The notes beneath the pieces were generated by a model. That model worked only from the letters and a program-made list of their open reading frames with translations, made no database searches and was not told the origin of the DNA. This document shows, one piece after another, positions 1 to 11,200 of a stretch of DNA of 64,000 nt. This DNA comes from Pseudoxanthomonas sp. PXM01 (GTDB lineage: Bacteria; Pseudomonadota; Gammaproteobacteria; Xanthomonadales; Xanthomonadaceae). The stretch lies in assembly GCF_014851815.1 (NCBI RefSeq), contig NZ_JACVAJ010000002.1, forward strand, positions 496,001 through 560,000, read 5' to 3'. Position 1 is the first letter of the stretch; each line of letters starts with the position of its first letter. The translations under genes and the position numbers were made by a program.

Positions 1-76
1 GGTGTTGGAGCCGTCCTTCGGCCCAATATTTCGGAACGATCATGTCGACTCCCTTCAACTGGACGGATCGAAACAA

Positions 77-101
77 GAACGCCGGGACATGCCCGGCGTT
101 C
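77..101 (-). terminator. Rho-independent terminator of mdh
   Basis: A perfect 10-bp inverted repeat (77-86 with 92-101) has a 5-nt loop. It lies 26 bp past the mdh stop codon on the minus strand and is followed there by TTGTTTCG, a short U-rich tail. I see no recognisable gene in positions 1-76. Confidence 0.75.
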
Positions 102-127
102 CTGGACTCACGGCAGATGCCGGCGGA

Positions 128-1114
128 TCAGCCCAGCAGGTGCGCCACGCCGCTGCGCTCTTCTTCCAGCTCGCCCAGCGTCTTGTCGATCGCGGCCTGG
201 CTGAAGGCGTCGACCGGCAGGTCCTTCACCATCGTGTACTCACCGTTCTCGGTGGTCACCGCGAAGCCGAACATCACGCCTTCCGGGATGCCGTAGCTGC
301 CGTCGGACGGAATACCCATCGTCACCCACTTGCCGTTGCTGCCCAGCACCCAGTCGCGCACGTGGTCGATGGCGGCGTTGGCGGCCGAAGCGGCCGACGA
401 CAGACCGCGCGCCTCGATGATCGCGGCACCACGCTTGCCGACCTTCGGGATGAACTCGTTCGCGTTCCAGTCGGCGTCGTTGATCTTGTCCTTCAGCGAC
501 TGGCCGTTGACGGTGGCGAAGCGGTAGTCCGGGTACATGGTCGGGCTGTGGTTGCCCCACACGACCAGCTTCTCGATGTCGCCGACGGCCACGCCAGCCT
601 TGTTGGCCAGCTGCGACAGCGCGCGGTTGTGATCCAGGCGCAGCATGGCGGTGAAGTTCTTGGCCGGCAGGTCCGGCGCCGACTTCATCGCGATGTAGGC
701 GTTGGTGTTGGCCGGGTTGCCGACCACCAGCACCTTGACGTTGCGCGATGCGACCTTGTTCAGCGCGGCGCCCTGGGCGGTGAAGATCTTGGCGTTCTCC
801 AGCAGCAGGTCCTTGCGCTCCATGCCCGGGCCGCGCGGACGCGCGCCGACCAGCAGGGCCACGTCGACGTCCTTGAACGCGGCTTCCGGATCATCGGTGC
901 CGACGATGCCAGCCAGCAGCGGGAACGCGCAGTCTTCCAGCTCCATGATCACGCCCTGCAGCGCGGCCTGGGCCTTCTCCAGCGGCAGCTCGAGCAGCTG
1001 CAGGATGACCGGCTGGTCCTTGCCCAGCATTTCGCCGGAGGCGATGCGGAACAGCAGCGCGTAGCCGATCTGGCCAGCAGCGCCGGTGACGGCAACACGG
1101 ACGGGGGTTTTCAT
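128..1114 (-). CDS. mdh: Malate dehydrogenase
   Basis: This enzyme interconverts malate and oxaloacetate with NAD in the cytosolic TCA cycle. The 328-aa product starts with a Rossmann glycine motif (GAAGQIG, residues 11-17). It carries the NAD-site GNPANT motif near 132-137, the substrate-binding RLDHNR near 159-164 and the catalytic histidine in WGNHSPT (H189). Length and motifs fit the MDH group 2 family. The ATG at 1114 was chosen over a longer upstream frame because it is preceded by GAGG and begins the conserved N-terminal strand. It lies 79 bp downstream of an aminotransferase gene, which links oxaloacetate to aspartate chemistry, and it has its own terminator. Confidence 0.97.
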   Translation of the reverse strand: MKTPVRVAVTGAAGQIGYALLFRIASGEMLGKDQPVILQLLELPLEKAQAALQGVIMELEDCAFPLLAGIVGTDDPEAAFKDVDVALLVGARPRGPGMERKDLLLENAKIFTAQGAALNKVASRNVKVLVVGNPANTNAYIAMKSAPDLPAKNFTAMLRLDHNRALSQLANKAGVAVGDIEKLVVWGNHSPTMYPDYRFATVNGQSLKDKINDADWNANEFIPKVGKRGAAIIEARGLSSAASAANAAIDHVRDWVLGSNGKWVTMGIPSDGSYGIPEGVMFGFAVTTENGEYTMVKDLPVDAFSQAAIDKTLGELEEERSGVAHLLG

Positions 1115-1140
1115 GATGCGGATCCTCGGGGTTTCGTAGG

Positions 1141-1186
1141 GCGGGCGTCGGCCCGCCGCGTGGGGACAGCGTGGGCCGTGGCCCAC
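1141..1186. repeat. Two tandem GC hairpins between aspC-like gene and mdh
   Basis: Two adjacent 6-bp stems with 4-nt loops occupy the short gap between the aminotransferase stop and the mdh start (1141-1156 and 1171-1186). Neither is followed by a T-run on either strand. They look like mRNA-stabilising or processing hairpins rather than a terminator. Confidence 0.5.
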
Positions 1187-1193
1187 AGTGCGA

Positions 1194-2396
1194 TTACTTC
1201 AACTCGGCGAAAAATTCCTGGAAGCGTTGCAGGCCCGGCGCCAGCTGCGGCGTCGGGCAGGTGTAGCTGATGCGCAGCGCGCGCGGCTCGCCGAACGCGG
1301 AACCCGGCACGCAGGCCACGCCCTTGGCATCGAGCAGCACGCTGCAGAAGTCGACGTCGTTCTCGATCTTCACGCCGTTGTGCGACTTGCCGAATGCGCA
1401 ACTGATGTCGGGGAACACATAGAACGCGCCCTGCGGACGCGGGCAGACCACGCCCGGGATCGCTTCCATCGCCGCCAGCACCTGGTCGCGCTTGGCCTGG
1501 AACTCGGCGTTCTTCTGCGCGGGCACGTCCTGCGGACCGGTCAGCGCGGCAATCGCCGCGGCGGTGACCACTTCCGGCACGTTGGTGATGTGGTTGGAGT
1601 TCATCGTGGTCAGCGCTTTCGCGACCGACTCCGGACCGGCCATGAAACCGACGCGCCAACCCGGCATGCCGTAGGTCTTCGACAGCGAGTCGACGAACAC
1701 CGTGCGCTCGCGCAGTTCCGGCCGCGCCTGCACGAAGTTGGTGTAGGCCAGGCCGTCGAACAGCATGCGGTTGTAGATGTCGTCGGTGATGATCCAGGTG
1801 TCCGGATACTTCACCAGCACGTCGGCCAGCGCAGCGATCTCGTCGCGCGTGTAGACCATGCCCGTCGGATTGGACGGGTTGTTGAACAGGAAGACTTTGG
1901 GTTTGTGCGTCGCCAGCGCATCGTCCAGCTGCGCCGGTGTCAGCTTGTAGTCCTGGCTGGCGGGACACGGCAGCGGCACGGCCTTCGCGTTGACGATGTC
2001 GGCGATGTCGGCGTACGTGGTCCAGTACGGCGACGGATAGGCGATGGTGCCGCCTTCGTCCAGCAGCGACTCGGCCAGGTTGTACAGGATGTGCTTGGCG
2101 CCGATGCCGGTGGACAGGTTGGCGCGGGTGTAGCCGGTCAGGCCGAGCGCTTCGATGTGCTGCAGGAACGCATCCAGCAGCGCATCGGTGCCGCGGTTGC
2201 TGCCGTACTGGCCGGAGTCCTTCGCCAGCGCGTCGCGCGCAGCCTGGTAGACGTGGTCACCGGGCAGGAAATTCGGAACGCCGATCGAAAAGCTGATGAT
2301 GTCGCGGCCTTCGGCCTTCAGCTTCTTGGCCTTCTCGGCCACCGCCATGATCGCACTTGGCTTGGCGCGACCGATGCGCCGGGCAAGCAGGGGCAT
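1194..2396 (-). CDS. Class I PLP-dependent aminotransferase, probably aspartate aminotransferase
   Basis: This 400-aa fold-type I aminotransferase transfers the amino group between aspartate (or a related amino acid) and 2-oxoglutarate through pyridoxal phosphate. The PLP lysine is K240 in the motif [20 protein letters not shown] (about 172-179) and the downstream DDIYNRM segment are the usual cofactor-contact motifs. The Arg near the C terminus (RALRISY) would bind the substrate carboxylate. It lies upstream of mdh in the same orientation, which supports an oxaloacetate/aspartate role. Substrate specificity cannot be read from sequence, and other members of this subgroup act on aromatic or branched amino acids. 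Confidence 0.88.
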   Translation of the reverse strand: MPLLARRIGRAKPSAIMAVAEKAKKLKAEGRDIISFSIGVPNFLPGDHVYQAARDALAKDSGQYGSNRGTDALLDAFLQHIEALGLTGYTRANLSTGIGAKHILYNLAESLLDEGGTIAYPSPYWTTYADIADIVNAKAVPLPCPASQDYKLTPAQLDDALATHKPKVFLFNNPSNPTGMVYTRDEIAALADVLVKYPDTWIITDDIYNRMLFDGLAYTNFVQARPELRERTVFVDSLSKTYGMPGWRVGFMAGPESVAKALTTMNSNHITNVPEVVTAAAIAALTGPQDVPAQKNAEFQAKRDQVLAAMEAIPGVVCPRPQGAFYVFPDISCAFGKSHNGVKIENDVDFCSVLLDAKGVACVPGSAFGEPRALRISYTCPTPQLAPGLQRFQEFFAELK

Positions 2397-2442
2397 TGCA
2401 CAACCTCGCGTGGGAACGGTTAGGGAGCGTCGTCGCCGTCGT

Positions 2443-2457
2443 TTTTGCGGCGCAAAA
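2443..2457. promoter_or_regulatory. 15-bp perfect palindrome upstream of the aminotransferase
   Basis: TTTTGCG-G-CGCAAAA is a perfect 7+1+7 palindrome centred about 54 bp upstream of the aminotransferase ATG on the minus strand. Its length and position fit a dimeric repressor or activator operator. No regulator can be assigned from sequence alone. Confidence 0.35.
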
Positions 2458-2525
2458 TGGTATCACGGCACCCCGCCGCGACCGACTAGCCCATGGTCTA
2501 GGCCGCGGGCATCACCGGCGCCCGG

Positions 2526-3302
2526 TCACTGGTAGTCGACGACGTCGCCCAGGTCGTAGTTCTCGTCGAAATAGGCCTGCCACTGGGCATAGGCCGCGCG
2601 CAGGCAGGACGGCGAGTCGCAGGCATCCAGTTGGCGGGTCGCCGCGGCCACCGTCCTGTCGCCGTCGGGATAGCGGTCCGCCAGTTCCTTGAACTGTTTG
2701 CGCATGCCGGCATCCAGCGCACCGAACTCCTCGTGCCCGCAGACCAGCGCGGCACGCACGCTGCCGGCGGGCGCATCGGTCTCGCAGGGACCGCCCTCAT
2801 CCTGCCCGGCGGCGCGGATCGCTTCGGCCACGCCCTCGCGGTCGCGCGCGGTCAGACGGCGCACGAAACCCAGGTCCTCGGTCTGACCGCCACCCCAGGT
2901 AATCCGCAGGGTGAAGGCGCCTTCCGTCGTCGAGTCCGGCACCTTGCGCACCGTGACGGTCTCGCTCGGCCCGCTGTCCGAGGTCACGTGCAGGGCCAGC
3001 GTGCCGTTGTCCAGGTCGACATCCTCGACGGTACCGTTGAGCCAGACGCCGTCACGCACCACGCGCAGCCCTCCACTCGCCTGCCACTCGAAGAGATAGA
3101 GCGTTTCCGCGTCGTCCCCCTCGCTTTCTTCCGTGCTCCACAGACCTTCCAGGCTCCGCTGGAAGCTTTCCGCCGACGGCGGCTCCACTTCCGGCGCCGC
3201 CTCGATGGGGTCGATATCGGTGTCCTGACGGCAGGACGCCAGCATCATGACAGCCATGAGCAGCAGGGCCAGGCGCACGAAGCGCAGGCAGCGATCCTTC
3301 AA
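2526..3302 (-). CDS. Lipoprotein with C-terminal LprI/DUF1311-like region
   Basis: The 258-aa product starts with a lipoprotein signal: basic residues, a hydrophobic stretch and the lipobox LASC, so it should be lipidated and face the periplasm. The start is a TTG at 3302, chosen because GGGAG lies about 8 nt upstream and because any longer frame runs back through the ppi terminator. The middle looks beta-rich and unrecognised. The C-terminal ~80 residues contain spaced cysteines and a motif resembling LprI/DUF1311 proteins (some inhibit lysozyme): C..., VCGHEEFGALD, then CDSPSCL. That assignment is tentative. It lies downstream of ppi in the same orientation but behind a terminator. Confidence 0.7.
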   Translation of the reverse strand: MKDRCLRFVRLALLLMAVMMLASCRQDTDIDPIEAAPEVEPPSAESFQRSLEGLWSTEESEGDDAETLYLFEWQASGGLRVVRDGVWLNGTVEDVDLDNGTLALHVTSDSGPSETVTVRKVPDSTTEGAFTLRITWGGGQTEDLGFVRRLTARDREGVAEAIRAAGQDEGGPCETDAPAGSVRAALVCGHEEFGALDAGMRKQFKELADRYPDGDRTVAAATRQLDACDSPSCLRAAYAQWQAYFDENYDLGDVVDYQ

Positions 3303-3311
3303 GATGGTGCT

Positions 3312-3347
3312 CCCAAAGAAAAAGGGCCGGTCAGTGGCCGGCCCTTT
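3312..3347 (-). terminator. Rho-independent terminator of the cyclophilin gene
   Basis: A 10-bp perfect stem (3321-3330 with 3338-3347) with a 7-nt loop is followed on the minus strand by TTTTTCTTT (3320-3312). It starts a few bases after the ppi stop codon and ends just upstream of the lipoprotein ribosome-binding site. Confidence 0.9.
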
Positions 3348-3354
3348 CATTCCA

Positions 3355-3852
3355 TCACGCGGACAGGAAGCGGTTCCACTCCGCCACGCGCTCGGCCTTG
3401 GCGGCCAGCACGGCATCGGCGTCGCCAGCGATGGTCACCTTGGTGATCAGGTCGCCCTGCTTGACCGAATCCACGACGTCCTGACCTTCCAGGACCTTGC
3501 CGAACACGGTGTGGCGGCCATCCAGGTGCGGGGTGGGCACGTGGGTGATGAAGAACTGGCTGCCGTTGGTGTTCGGGCCGGCGTTGGCCATCGACAGCAC
3601 GCCGCGCTCATGGCGCACGCCGTTGTTGGTCTCGTCCTCGAAGCGGTAGCCCGGACCGCCGCGGCCGGAGCCCTCGGGGCAGCCGCCCTGGATCATGAAG
3701 TCCGGGATCACGCGGTGGAAGTTCAGGCCGTCGTAGAAGCCGCGCTTGGCCAGGTTGACGAAATTGGCCACCGTCAGCGGGGCCTTGTCGGGGTAAAGCT
3801 CGATCGTGATCGGGCCGTGCGAGGTGTCGAAGGTGGCGGTCAGCTGACTCAT
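3355..3852 (-). CDS. Peptidyl-prolyl cis-trans isomerase, cyclophilin type
   Basis: This 165-aa single-domain cyclophilin catalyses cis-trans isomerisation of Xaa-Pro bonds. It has the hallmark [13 protein letters not shown] (catalytic Arg, Phe and Gln) and NGSQFFIT segments and then a [10 protein letters not shown] stretch. There is no signal peptide, so it should be the cytoplasmic PpiB-type enzyme. It begins with ATG at 3852 after GGAG. The gene has its own terminator and is divergent from typA across a 359-bp gap. Confidence 0.93.
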   Translation of the reverse strand: MSQLTATFDTSHGPITIELYPDKAPLTVANFVNLAKRGFYDGLNFHRVIPDFMIQGGCPEGSGRGGPGYRFEDETNNGVRHERGVLSMANAGPNTNGSQFFITHVPTPHLDGRHTVFGKVLEGQDVVDSVKQGDLITKVTIAGDADAVLAAKAERVAEWNRFLSA

Positions 3853-4211
3853 GGAACGGTTCTCCAGGGGTGATTGAGGGAACGGCGGGGCACTGCCGGC
3901 AGCCTCCTGCGTGCGCGGGGCACTCGCGGGGCGGATGCAGCGGGCCCGTCAGCCCGGTCGGCGACGACCGGGATGGCGAAGGGGGAGCGCCGGGTCTGCC
4001 AGGCAGGTCCGGCCCTGTTGCCAGATCACGGCGCCGGACCGGGATTTCAAGGGCTGGCCCCCACGGCGGCGTTCATTCTGGCGTTTTTCGATAAATCAGG
4101 TGCTTAGCGCACCGCAGCCCGCTATAATACGCCGCTTCTTTCCGCCCACGTCCTCGCGCCCTGCCCCTTTGCAAGGGGGTATCCGGGTGCGCTTTTCCGA
4201 TCCCAGAATCC
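3853..4211 (+). promoter_or_regulatory. Divergent intergenic region with typA promoter
   Basis: This 359-bp gap separates divergent ppi and typA. A consensus -10 box TATAAT lies at 4123-4128, about 84 bp before the typA ATG. The -35 is weak (TGCTTA-like at 4101-4106, 16-bp spacer). An AT-rich stretch at 4081-4098 could be an UP-like element. A 7-bp hairpin with a 6-nt loop lies at 3953-3972. I find no convincing ORF or RNA gene in the rest. Confidence 0.6.
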
Positions 4212-6041
<1,830 letters not shown>

Positions 6042-6056
6042 TCGTCGCACCGCGCC

Positions 6057-6527
6057 TTGGAGACCTCCGCGTACAACCCGGATCCCAGGGCGCACCCCGG
6101 TCTGCACGCCATCGCCCTGTTCGAGGGCGCCAAGGGCGTGCTGGCCCTGGCCTTCGCCGGCGGACTGCTGGCGCTGGGCCCGGATCGCCTGCGCGAGAGC
6201 GTGCAGGCGATCATCAGCCGCTTCGTTCCCAGCGCCGGTCCCGGCGTGATGGGCCAGTGGCTGGACAAGATCAACCCCGAGTCCGTCCATATCGCGGTGC
6301 TGATCATCGCGGTCTACGCCGCCATGCGGCTGTTGGAGGCGTGGGGTCTGTGGCGCGCGCGCGCCTGGGCGTCGTGGCTGGGCTGCATCGGCTCGGCCGC
6401 CTATCTGCCGCTGGAGGTCAACGCGCTGTACCGCCACCCCGGCTGGCCCACGGCGGCGTTGCTGGTCGTCAACCTCGTGATCGTCTGGGTGCTCTGGCGC
6501 GACATCCGCCGCCGCAAGAACATTTGA
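6057..6527 (+). CDS. DUF2127-family small membrane protein
   Basis: This product of about 156 aa contains roughly three to four hydrophobic segments and the motif LHAIALFEGAKGVLAL near the start, which fits the DUF2127 integral membrane family of unknown function. It ends in a basic tail (RRRKNI) likely to be cytoplasmic. The only start ahead of the conserved segment is a TTG at 6057 with no clear ribosome-binding site, so the exact start is uncertain. It follows typA closely and may be expressed by read-through. Confidence 0.7.
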   Translation: METSAYNPDPRAHPGLHAIALFEGAKGVLALAFAGGLLALGPDRLRESVQAIISRFVPSAGPGVMGQWLDKINPESVHIAVLIIAVYAAMRLLEAWGLWRARAWASWLGCIGSAAYLPLEVNALYRHPGWPTAALLVVNLVIVWVLWRDIRRRKNI

Positions 6528-6578
6528 CGCACAGCCCGGCCGCTGCGTAGCCTGCGGCAACCCCGCGAAGGTGACTGC

Positions 6579-8177
6579 ATGCGTCGACTCCTGCTGCCGT
6601 TCTGCCTGACGCTCGCCCTGGCCGCCTGCCAGCCGGCGACGCCACCGGCCGCGACGGCACCCGCGCCGACCGACTTCATCTATGCCGAGCTCGACATCGC
6701 CGACCTGCAGTCGCGCATGCAGTCGGGCGAACTGGACAGCCGCAAGCTCACCCAGGCCTACCTGGACCGCATCGCCGCAGTCGACAAGACCGGGCCGCAA
6801 CTGAATGCCGTCATCGAGCTGAATCCCGATGCCCTGAAGGAAGCCGCGCTGCGCGACGTCGAACGGCGCGCCAACACCGTGCGCGGGCCGCTGCATGGCA
6901 TCCCGGTGTTGCTGAAGGACAACATCGACGCGGTGCCGATGGCCACGTCCGCCGGCTCGTTGGCCCTGAAGGATTTCCGTCCGGGCCAGGACGCCTTCCT
7001 GGTCCGCCGGCTGCGCGACGCCGGCGCAGTCATCCTCGGCAAGACCAACCTGAGCGAGTGGGCCAATTTCCGCTCCACGCATTCCACCTCAGGCTGGAGC
7101 GGACGCGGTGGCCAGACCCGCAACCCTTACGCCCTGGACCGCAACCCCTGCGGGTCGAGCTCGGGCAGTGCGGTGGCGGTGTCGGCCAACCTCGTCACGA
7201 TCAGCGTAGGCACCGAAACCGACGGCAGCATCCTGTGCCCGGCAGCCATCAATGGCATCGTGGGACTGAAGCCGACGGTTGGCCTGATCAGTCGGCAAGG
7301 CATCCTGCCGATTTCGCACAGCCAGGACACCGCGGGCCCGATGGCCCGCAGCGTGTCGGACGCGGCCCTGCTGCTCGCCGCGCTGGCCGGCCGGGATACC
7401 GCGGATGCGGCGACCACCCAGGCCGCCTGGAACACCACACTCGACTACAGCGCGCGCCTGAAACCAGGTGCGCTCAAGGGCGCCCGTATTGGCGTGCTGC
7501 GCAGCAAGGCGGCGATCCACCCCGACGCGGCGGCCGCACTGGAAGGCGCGATCCAGGTGATGCGCGAAGCCGGCGCGATCATCGTGGATGCGGAGATCCC
7601 CACCGATGGCCAATGGAACGAGGACGAACTCCAGCTGATGCTGTACGAGTTCAAGCACGGCGTGGAGCGGTACCTGACGGAGCGCCGTGCGCCGCTCACG
7701 ACGCTGACGCAGCTGATCGGTTACAACGAGCAGTACCGGGTCTCCGAGATGCCCTTCTTCGGCCAGGAACTGTTCGAACAGGCCAACGCCAAGGGCGGAC
7801 TGGGGGACGCGGAGTACATCGCCGCCCGCAGCCGCGCGCGCCGGCTGGCGGGGCCGGAAGGCATCGATGCCGCGCTCAAGGCCCAGCAACTGGTCGCGCT
7901 GATCGCGCCGACCACCGGACCGGCTTGGCTGACCGACCACAAGGCAGGCGATCACTTTCCCGGCGCCGGCTACGGTGCAGCGGCCGTGGCCGGCTATCCC
8001 AGCCTCACCATCCCGATGGGCCACAGCGATGGCCTGCCGCTCGGCGTCGTGTTCATCGGTCCGGCATGGAGCGAAGCACAGCTGATCGCGCTGGGTTACG
8101 ACTATGAACAACGCACGCGGGCACGCAAGCCACCGGAGTATTGGCCCACGCTGCCACCTCGCACGCCACGACGTTGA
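6579..8177 (+). CDS. Amidase-signature lipoprotein
   Basis: This 532-aa amidase hydrolyses an amide bond by a Ser-cisSer-Lys triad. The lysine is K113 in PVLLKDN, the cis-serine lies in the CGSSSGSA segment (about 193-194) and the nucleophile is S217 in GTETDGSI. All three parts of the family signature are intact. The first 17 residues form a lipoprotein signal ending LALAAC, so unlike cytoplasmic GatA-type enzymes this one should be exported and lipid-anchored. The substrate is unknown, and peptide, nitrile-derived or acyl amides are all possible. A ribosome-binding GAAGGTG precedes the ATG. Confidence 0.9.
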   Translation: MRRLLLPFCLTLALAACQPATPPAATAPAPTDFIYAELDIADLQSRMQSGELDSRKLTQAYLDRIAAVDKTGPQLNAVIELNPDALKEAALRDVERRANTVRGPLHGIPVLLKDNIDAVPMATSAGSLALKDFRPGQDAFLVRRLRDAGAVILGKTNLSEWANFRSTHSTSGWSGRGGQTRNPYALDRNPCGSSSGSAVAVSANLVTISVGTETDGSILCPAAINGIVGLKPTVGLISRQGILPISHSQDTAGPMARSVSDAALLLAALAGRDTADAATTQAAWNTTLDYSARLKPGALKGARIGVLRSKAAIHPDAAAALEGAIQVMREAGAIIVDAEIPTDGQWNEDELQLMLYEFKHGVERYLTERRAPLTTLTQLIGYNEQYRVSEMPFFGQELFEQANAKGGLGDAEYIAARSRARRLAGPEGIDAALKAQQLVALIAPTTGPAWLTDHKAGDHFPGAGYGAAAVAGYPSLTIPMGHSDGLPLGVVFIGPAWSEAQLIALGYDYEQRTRARKPPEYWPTLPPRTPRR

Positions 8178-8219
8178 GGTTGGGTCGATAAGTGTGAGCC
8201 ATTTTGTGCACGGAAGCGC

Positions 8220-11200
8220 TTGCAGGCGATCTCCGTTCGTGGCGTCATAACCGCCAACCAGCAGGCGGGGATCTCACGCGTGGAGTCAGGCGCGGACCGG
8301 GCATCGGAACTGCGGGCGTTCAGTGGATCGGAGTCCACCGCCCGCCGACGGCAGCGCAATCTGAATTCGCTGGCGTGGGGCGTACTGGTCATCGCCAGCC
8401 TGCTCTCCCTGTGGGCCGGCGCCACGGCCTGGCAGCAGGCACGGGAACACGCCCGTGCGCAGTTCGACGCCCGTGCAGACGCCGTGGCCACCGCTGTCGC
8501 CACGCACATGAACGCCTACGAAGACACCGTGCGCGCCGCCGCCGCGGTGCTCGAGGGGCGTGAGGACATCGGGCAGGACGAGTTCCTGGCCTTCGTCGAG
8601 AAGCTGCAAGTGCCCACCCGCCATGCCGGCGTGCATGGACTGGGTTTCGCCCGTCGCGTGCAGCTGGGGGAGCGCGACGCCTACGTCGCCGCCCAACGTG
8701 CGCGCTATGGCGATGGGTTCGCCATCCACCCCGCCGGCGATCGTTCCGAATACGTGGTGATCGACCTGCTCTATCCGGCGGCACCCGGCATGCGGCCGCT
8801 GCTCGGCAAGGACGTGATGGCGGAGGCCTCGCGTCGCAGCGCCATCGAGTCCGCGCGCGACAGCGGCGAGCTGGCTTCGGCGCCGCTGGTGGCGCTGGGC
8901 GACGCTGCCAAAGGCAGCACCGGCCTCGCCGGCTTCCTGCTGTACGCGCCGGTCTACGCCGATCCGGTCGACGCACGCGGAAGCATGGAGGCCCGGCGCC
9001 GCCTGCTGCGCGGCTTCGCCACCGCCGGCTTCGGCTGGCAGCGCGTGATGGAGGACGCGGTGGGCCACGCGGGCAGCGGCGAGTTCGATCTCCAGCTGCT
9101 CGCGCGCGATTCCGGCGACGCGCCGATCTTCCAGTCCGGGACGCTGAAGGCCCGCCACGGCGAAGGCTGGCAGCCCGCCTTCACCGCGCAGCGCGAACTC
9201 CGCCTGCTGGGAAGCGACTGGCGCCTCGTCCTGCAGTCGCCGCCCTTGCGCGAGGCGTTGCCCGGGCTGGCCTCCATCGCACTGCTGACCTTGTGCGGCA
9301 TCGGCCTGGGCGTGCTGTTGTTCCTGCTGCTGCACAATCTCGCGCGCACCGAGCGCCGCAGCCGCGCACTGCTGGACGCCGTGGCCGACCACCTCCCTGC
9401 CCTGATCGCCTACATCGACGGCAACGGCCGCTACGGCTTCGCCAATCGCGCCTGCCGTGCGTGGTCGGGGTCGCCCGAGGGCTGGAACGATCGCCCCGTG
9501 GACGAGGTTCACGCCGATGCCCCGGGCTTCCTCGCCTCGCTCAGGCGCGCGATGCGGGACTGCACGCCGGACCATTGGATCGCATGGGAAACCGAGCTGG
9601 GACAGCCCGCGCGCGCGGTCCACCTTTACCTGGTGCCGGATGTCGCGTCGGGCCGGAAGATCGCTGGCTGGTACCTGATGGGGAACGATGTCAGCGAGCA
9701 GGTGCAGGCGCACCGCGAGCTTGCCATGGCCCGCGACCACCTCAAGCGCGTCACCGATCGCCTGCCCGCCCTGATTGCGCAGTTCGATACGCAGCAACGC
9801 CTGGTCTTCCACAACCGCGCGTTCGCCGAGCAGGTCCGCTGGCGGACGCCTCCGCGGGCGGGCGCGACCATGCGCGACCTGTTCGGTGAAGACGCGTACC
9901 AGCGGCGCACGCCGCATGTCGAGGCGGCCCTCGCCGGACGCGAAGGCGAGTTCGAAAGCAGCTTCTCCACCGCCGACGGCACGCGCAGGATGCACAGCTT
10001 CTATACGCCGGATGTCGACGACACAGGCACCGTGGCGGGCTTCTTCGTGATGTCGGTCGACGTCACCGAAAAGAGCCGCCTCGAACACGCGCTGCACGAC
10101 GCCAACGAACTGGCCGAAGTCACGCTGACCTCCATCAGCGAGGCCGTCATCACCGTGGACGTGGCGAGCCGCGTGACGTACATGAATCCGACTGCCGAAG
10201 CGCTCTGCGGCTGGAGTCTCGAACAGGCACTCGGCGAGCCACTGGACCAGGTGGCATCGCTGGCACGCATCGCGTCATCGGAGGACGAGGACGGGTTGCA
10301 TCCGACCGGGCTTCCGGGCGACCTGCAGCTGGTGCGCCGCGACGGAAGCCGCTTGCTGGTGGAACGTTCGCTGTCCGCCATCCACGATCGCGATGAGCGC
10401 ATGGTCGGCACGGTGATGGTCCTGCGCGACATCACCGAGTCGCGCGCCCTCAGCTCGCGCATGACCTATCTCGCGCACCACGACGCACTGACCGGCCTGC
10501 CCAACCGGCTGCAGCTCAACGCGCGCCTCGGGCAAGCCATCACGCACGCCACCAATCATGGCAACGGCATCGCGGTGCTGTTCCTCGACCTGGACCTGTT
10601 CAAGCACGTCAACGATGCGCTCGGCCACCACACCGGCGACGAACTGCTGCAGCAGGTGGCGCGTCGTATCCAGCGCAACATCGGCAATCTCGGCACCGTG
10701 TACCGCACCGGCGGCGACGAGTTCGTCGTGCTGCTGCCCGACATCCTGTCGCGCGACAGCGTGCTGCAGATCGCCGACCGGCTGCTGGCCCTCGCCGGTA
10801 CGCCGTACACGGTAGCCTCGCACGAGCTGCACCAGGCATTCAGCATCGGCATCAGCCTGTTCCCCGAGGACGGCTACGACGCCGCCACGCTGATGATGCG
10901 CGCCGACGCCGCCATGTACCTGGCCAAGCGCAACGGCCGCAATGCCACGCGCTTCTATACGCGCGAGTTGGCCACCAGCGTGGACGCGCGCATCGAACTG
11001 GAGAACAGCCTGCGCCGCAGCCTGCGCAACGGCGATCTCTCGTTGCACTACCAGCCGCAGGTCGATCGTGTCAGCGGTCGCATCGTCGGTGTCGAGGGCC
11101 TGGCCCGCTGGCAGCGCGGCGACCGCCTGATCATGCCGGGCGAGTTCCTGCCGATCGCCGAGGAAACCAACCTCATCGTCGATATCGACCAGTGGGCGAT

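Noticed and set aside
2476..2508. Imperfect inverted repeat as terminator of the lipoprotein gene
   Set aside because: Pairing needs several bulges and no T-run follows on the minus strand.
11094..11102. EGL motif as proof of a dead EAL domain
   Set aside because: The metal-binding Glu and the other catalytic motifs are intact, so loss of activity cannot be claimed from one Ala to Gly change.
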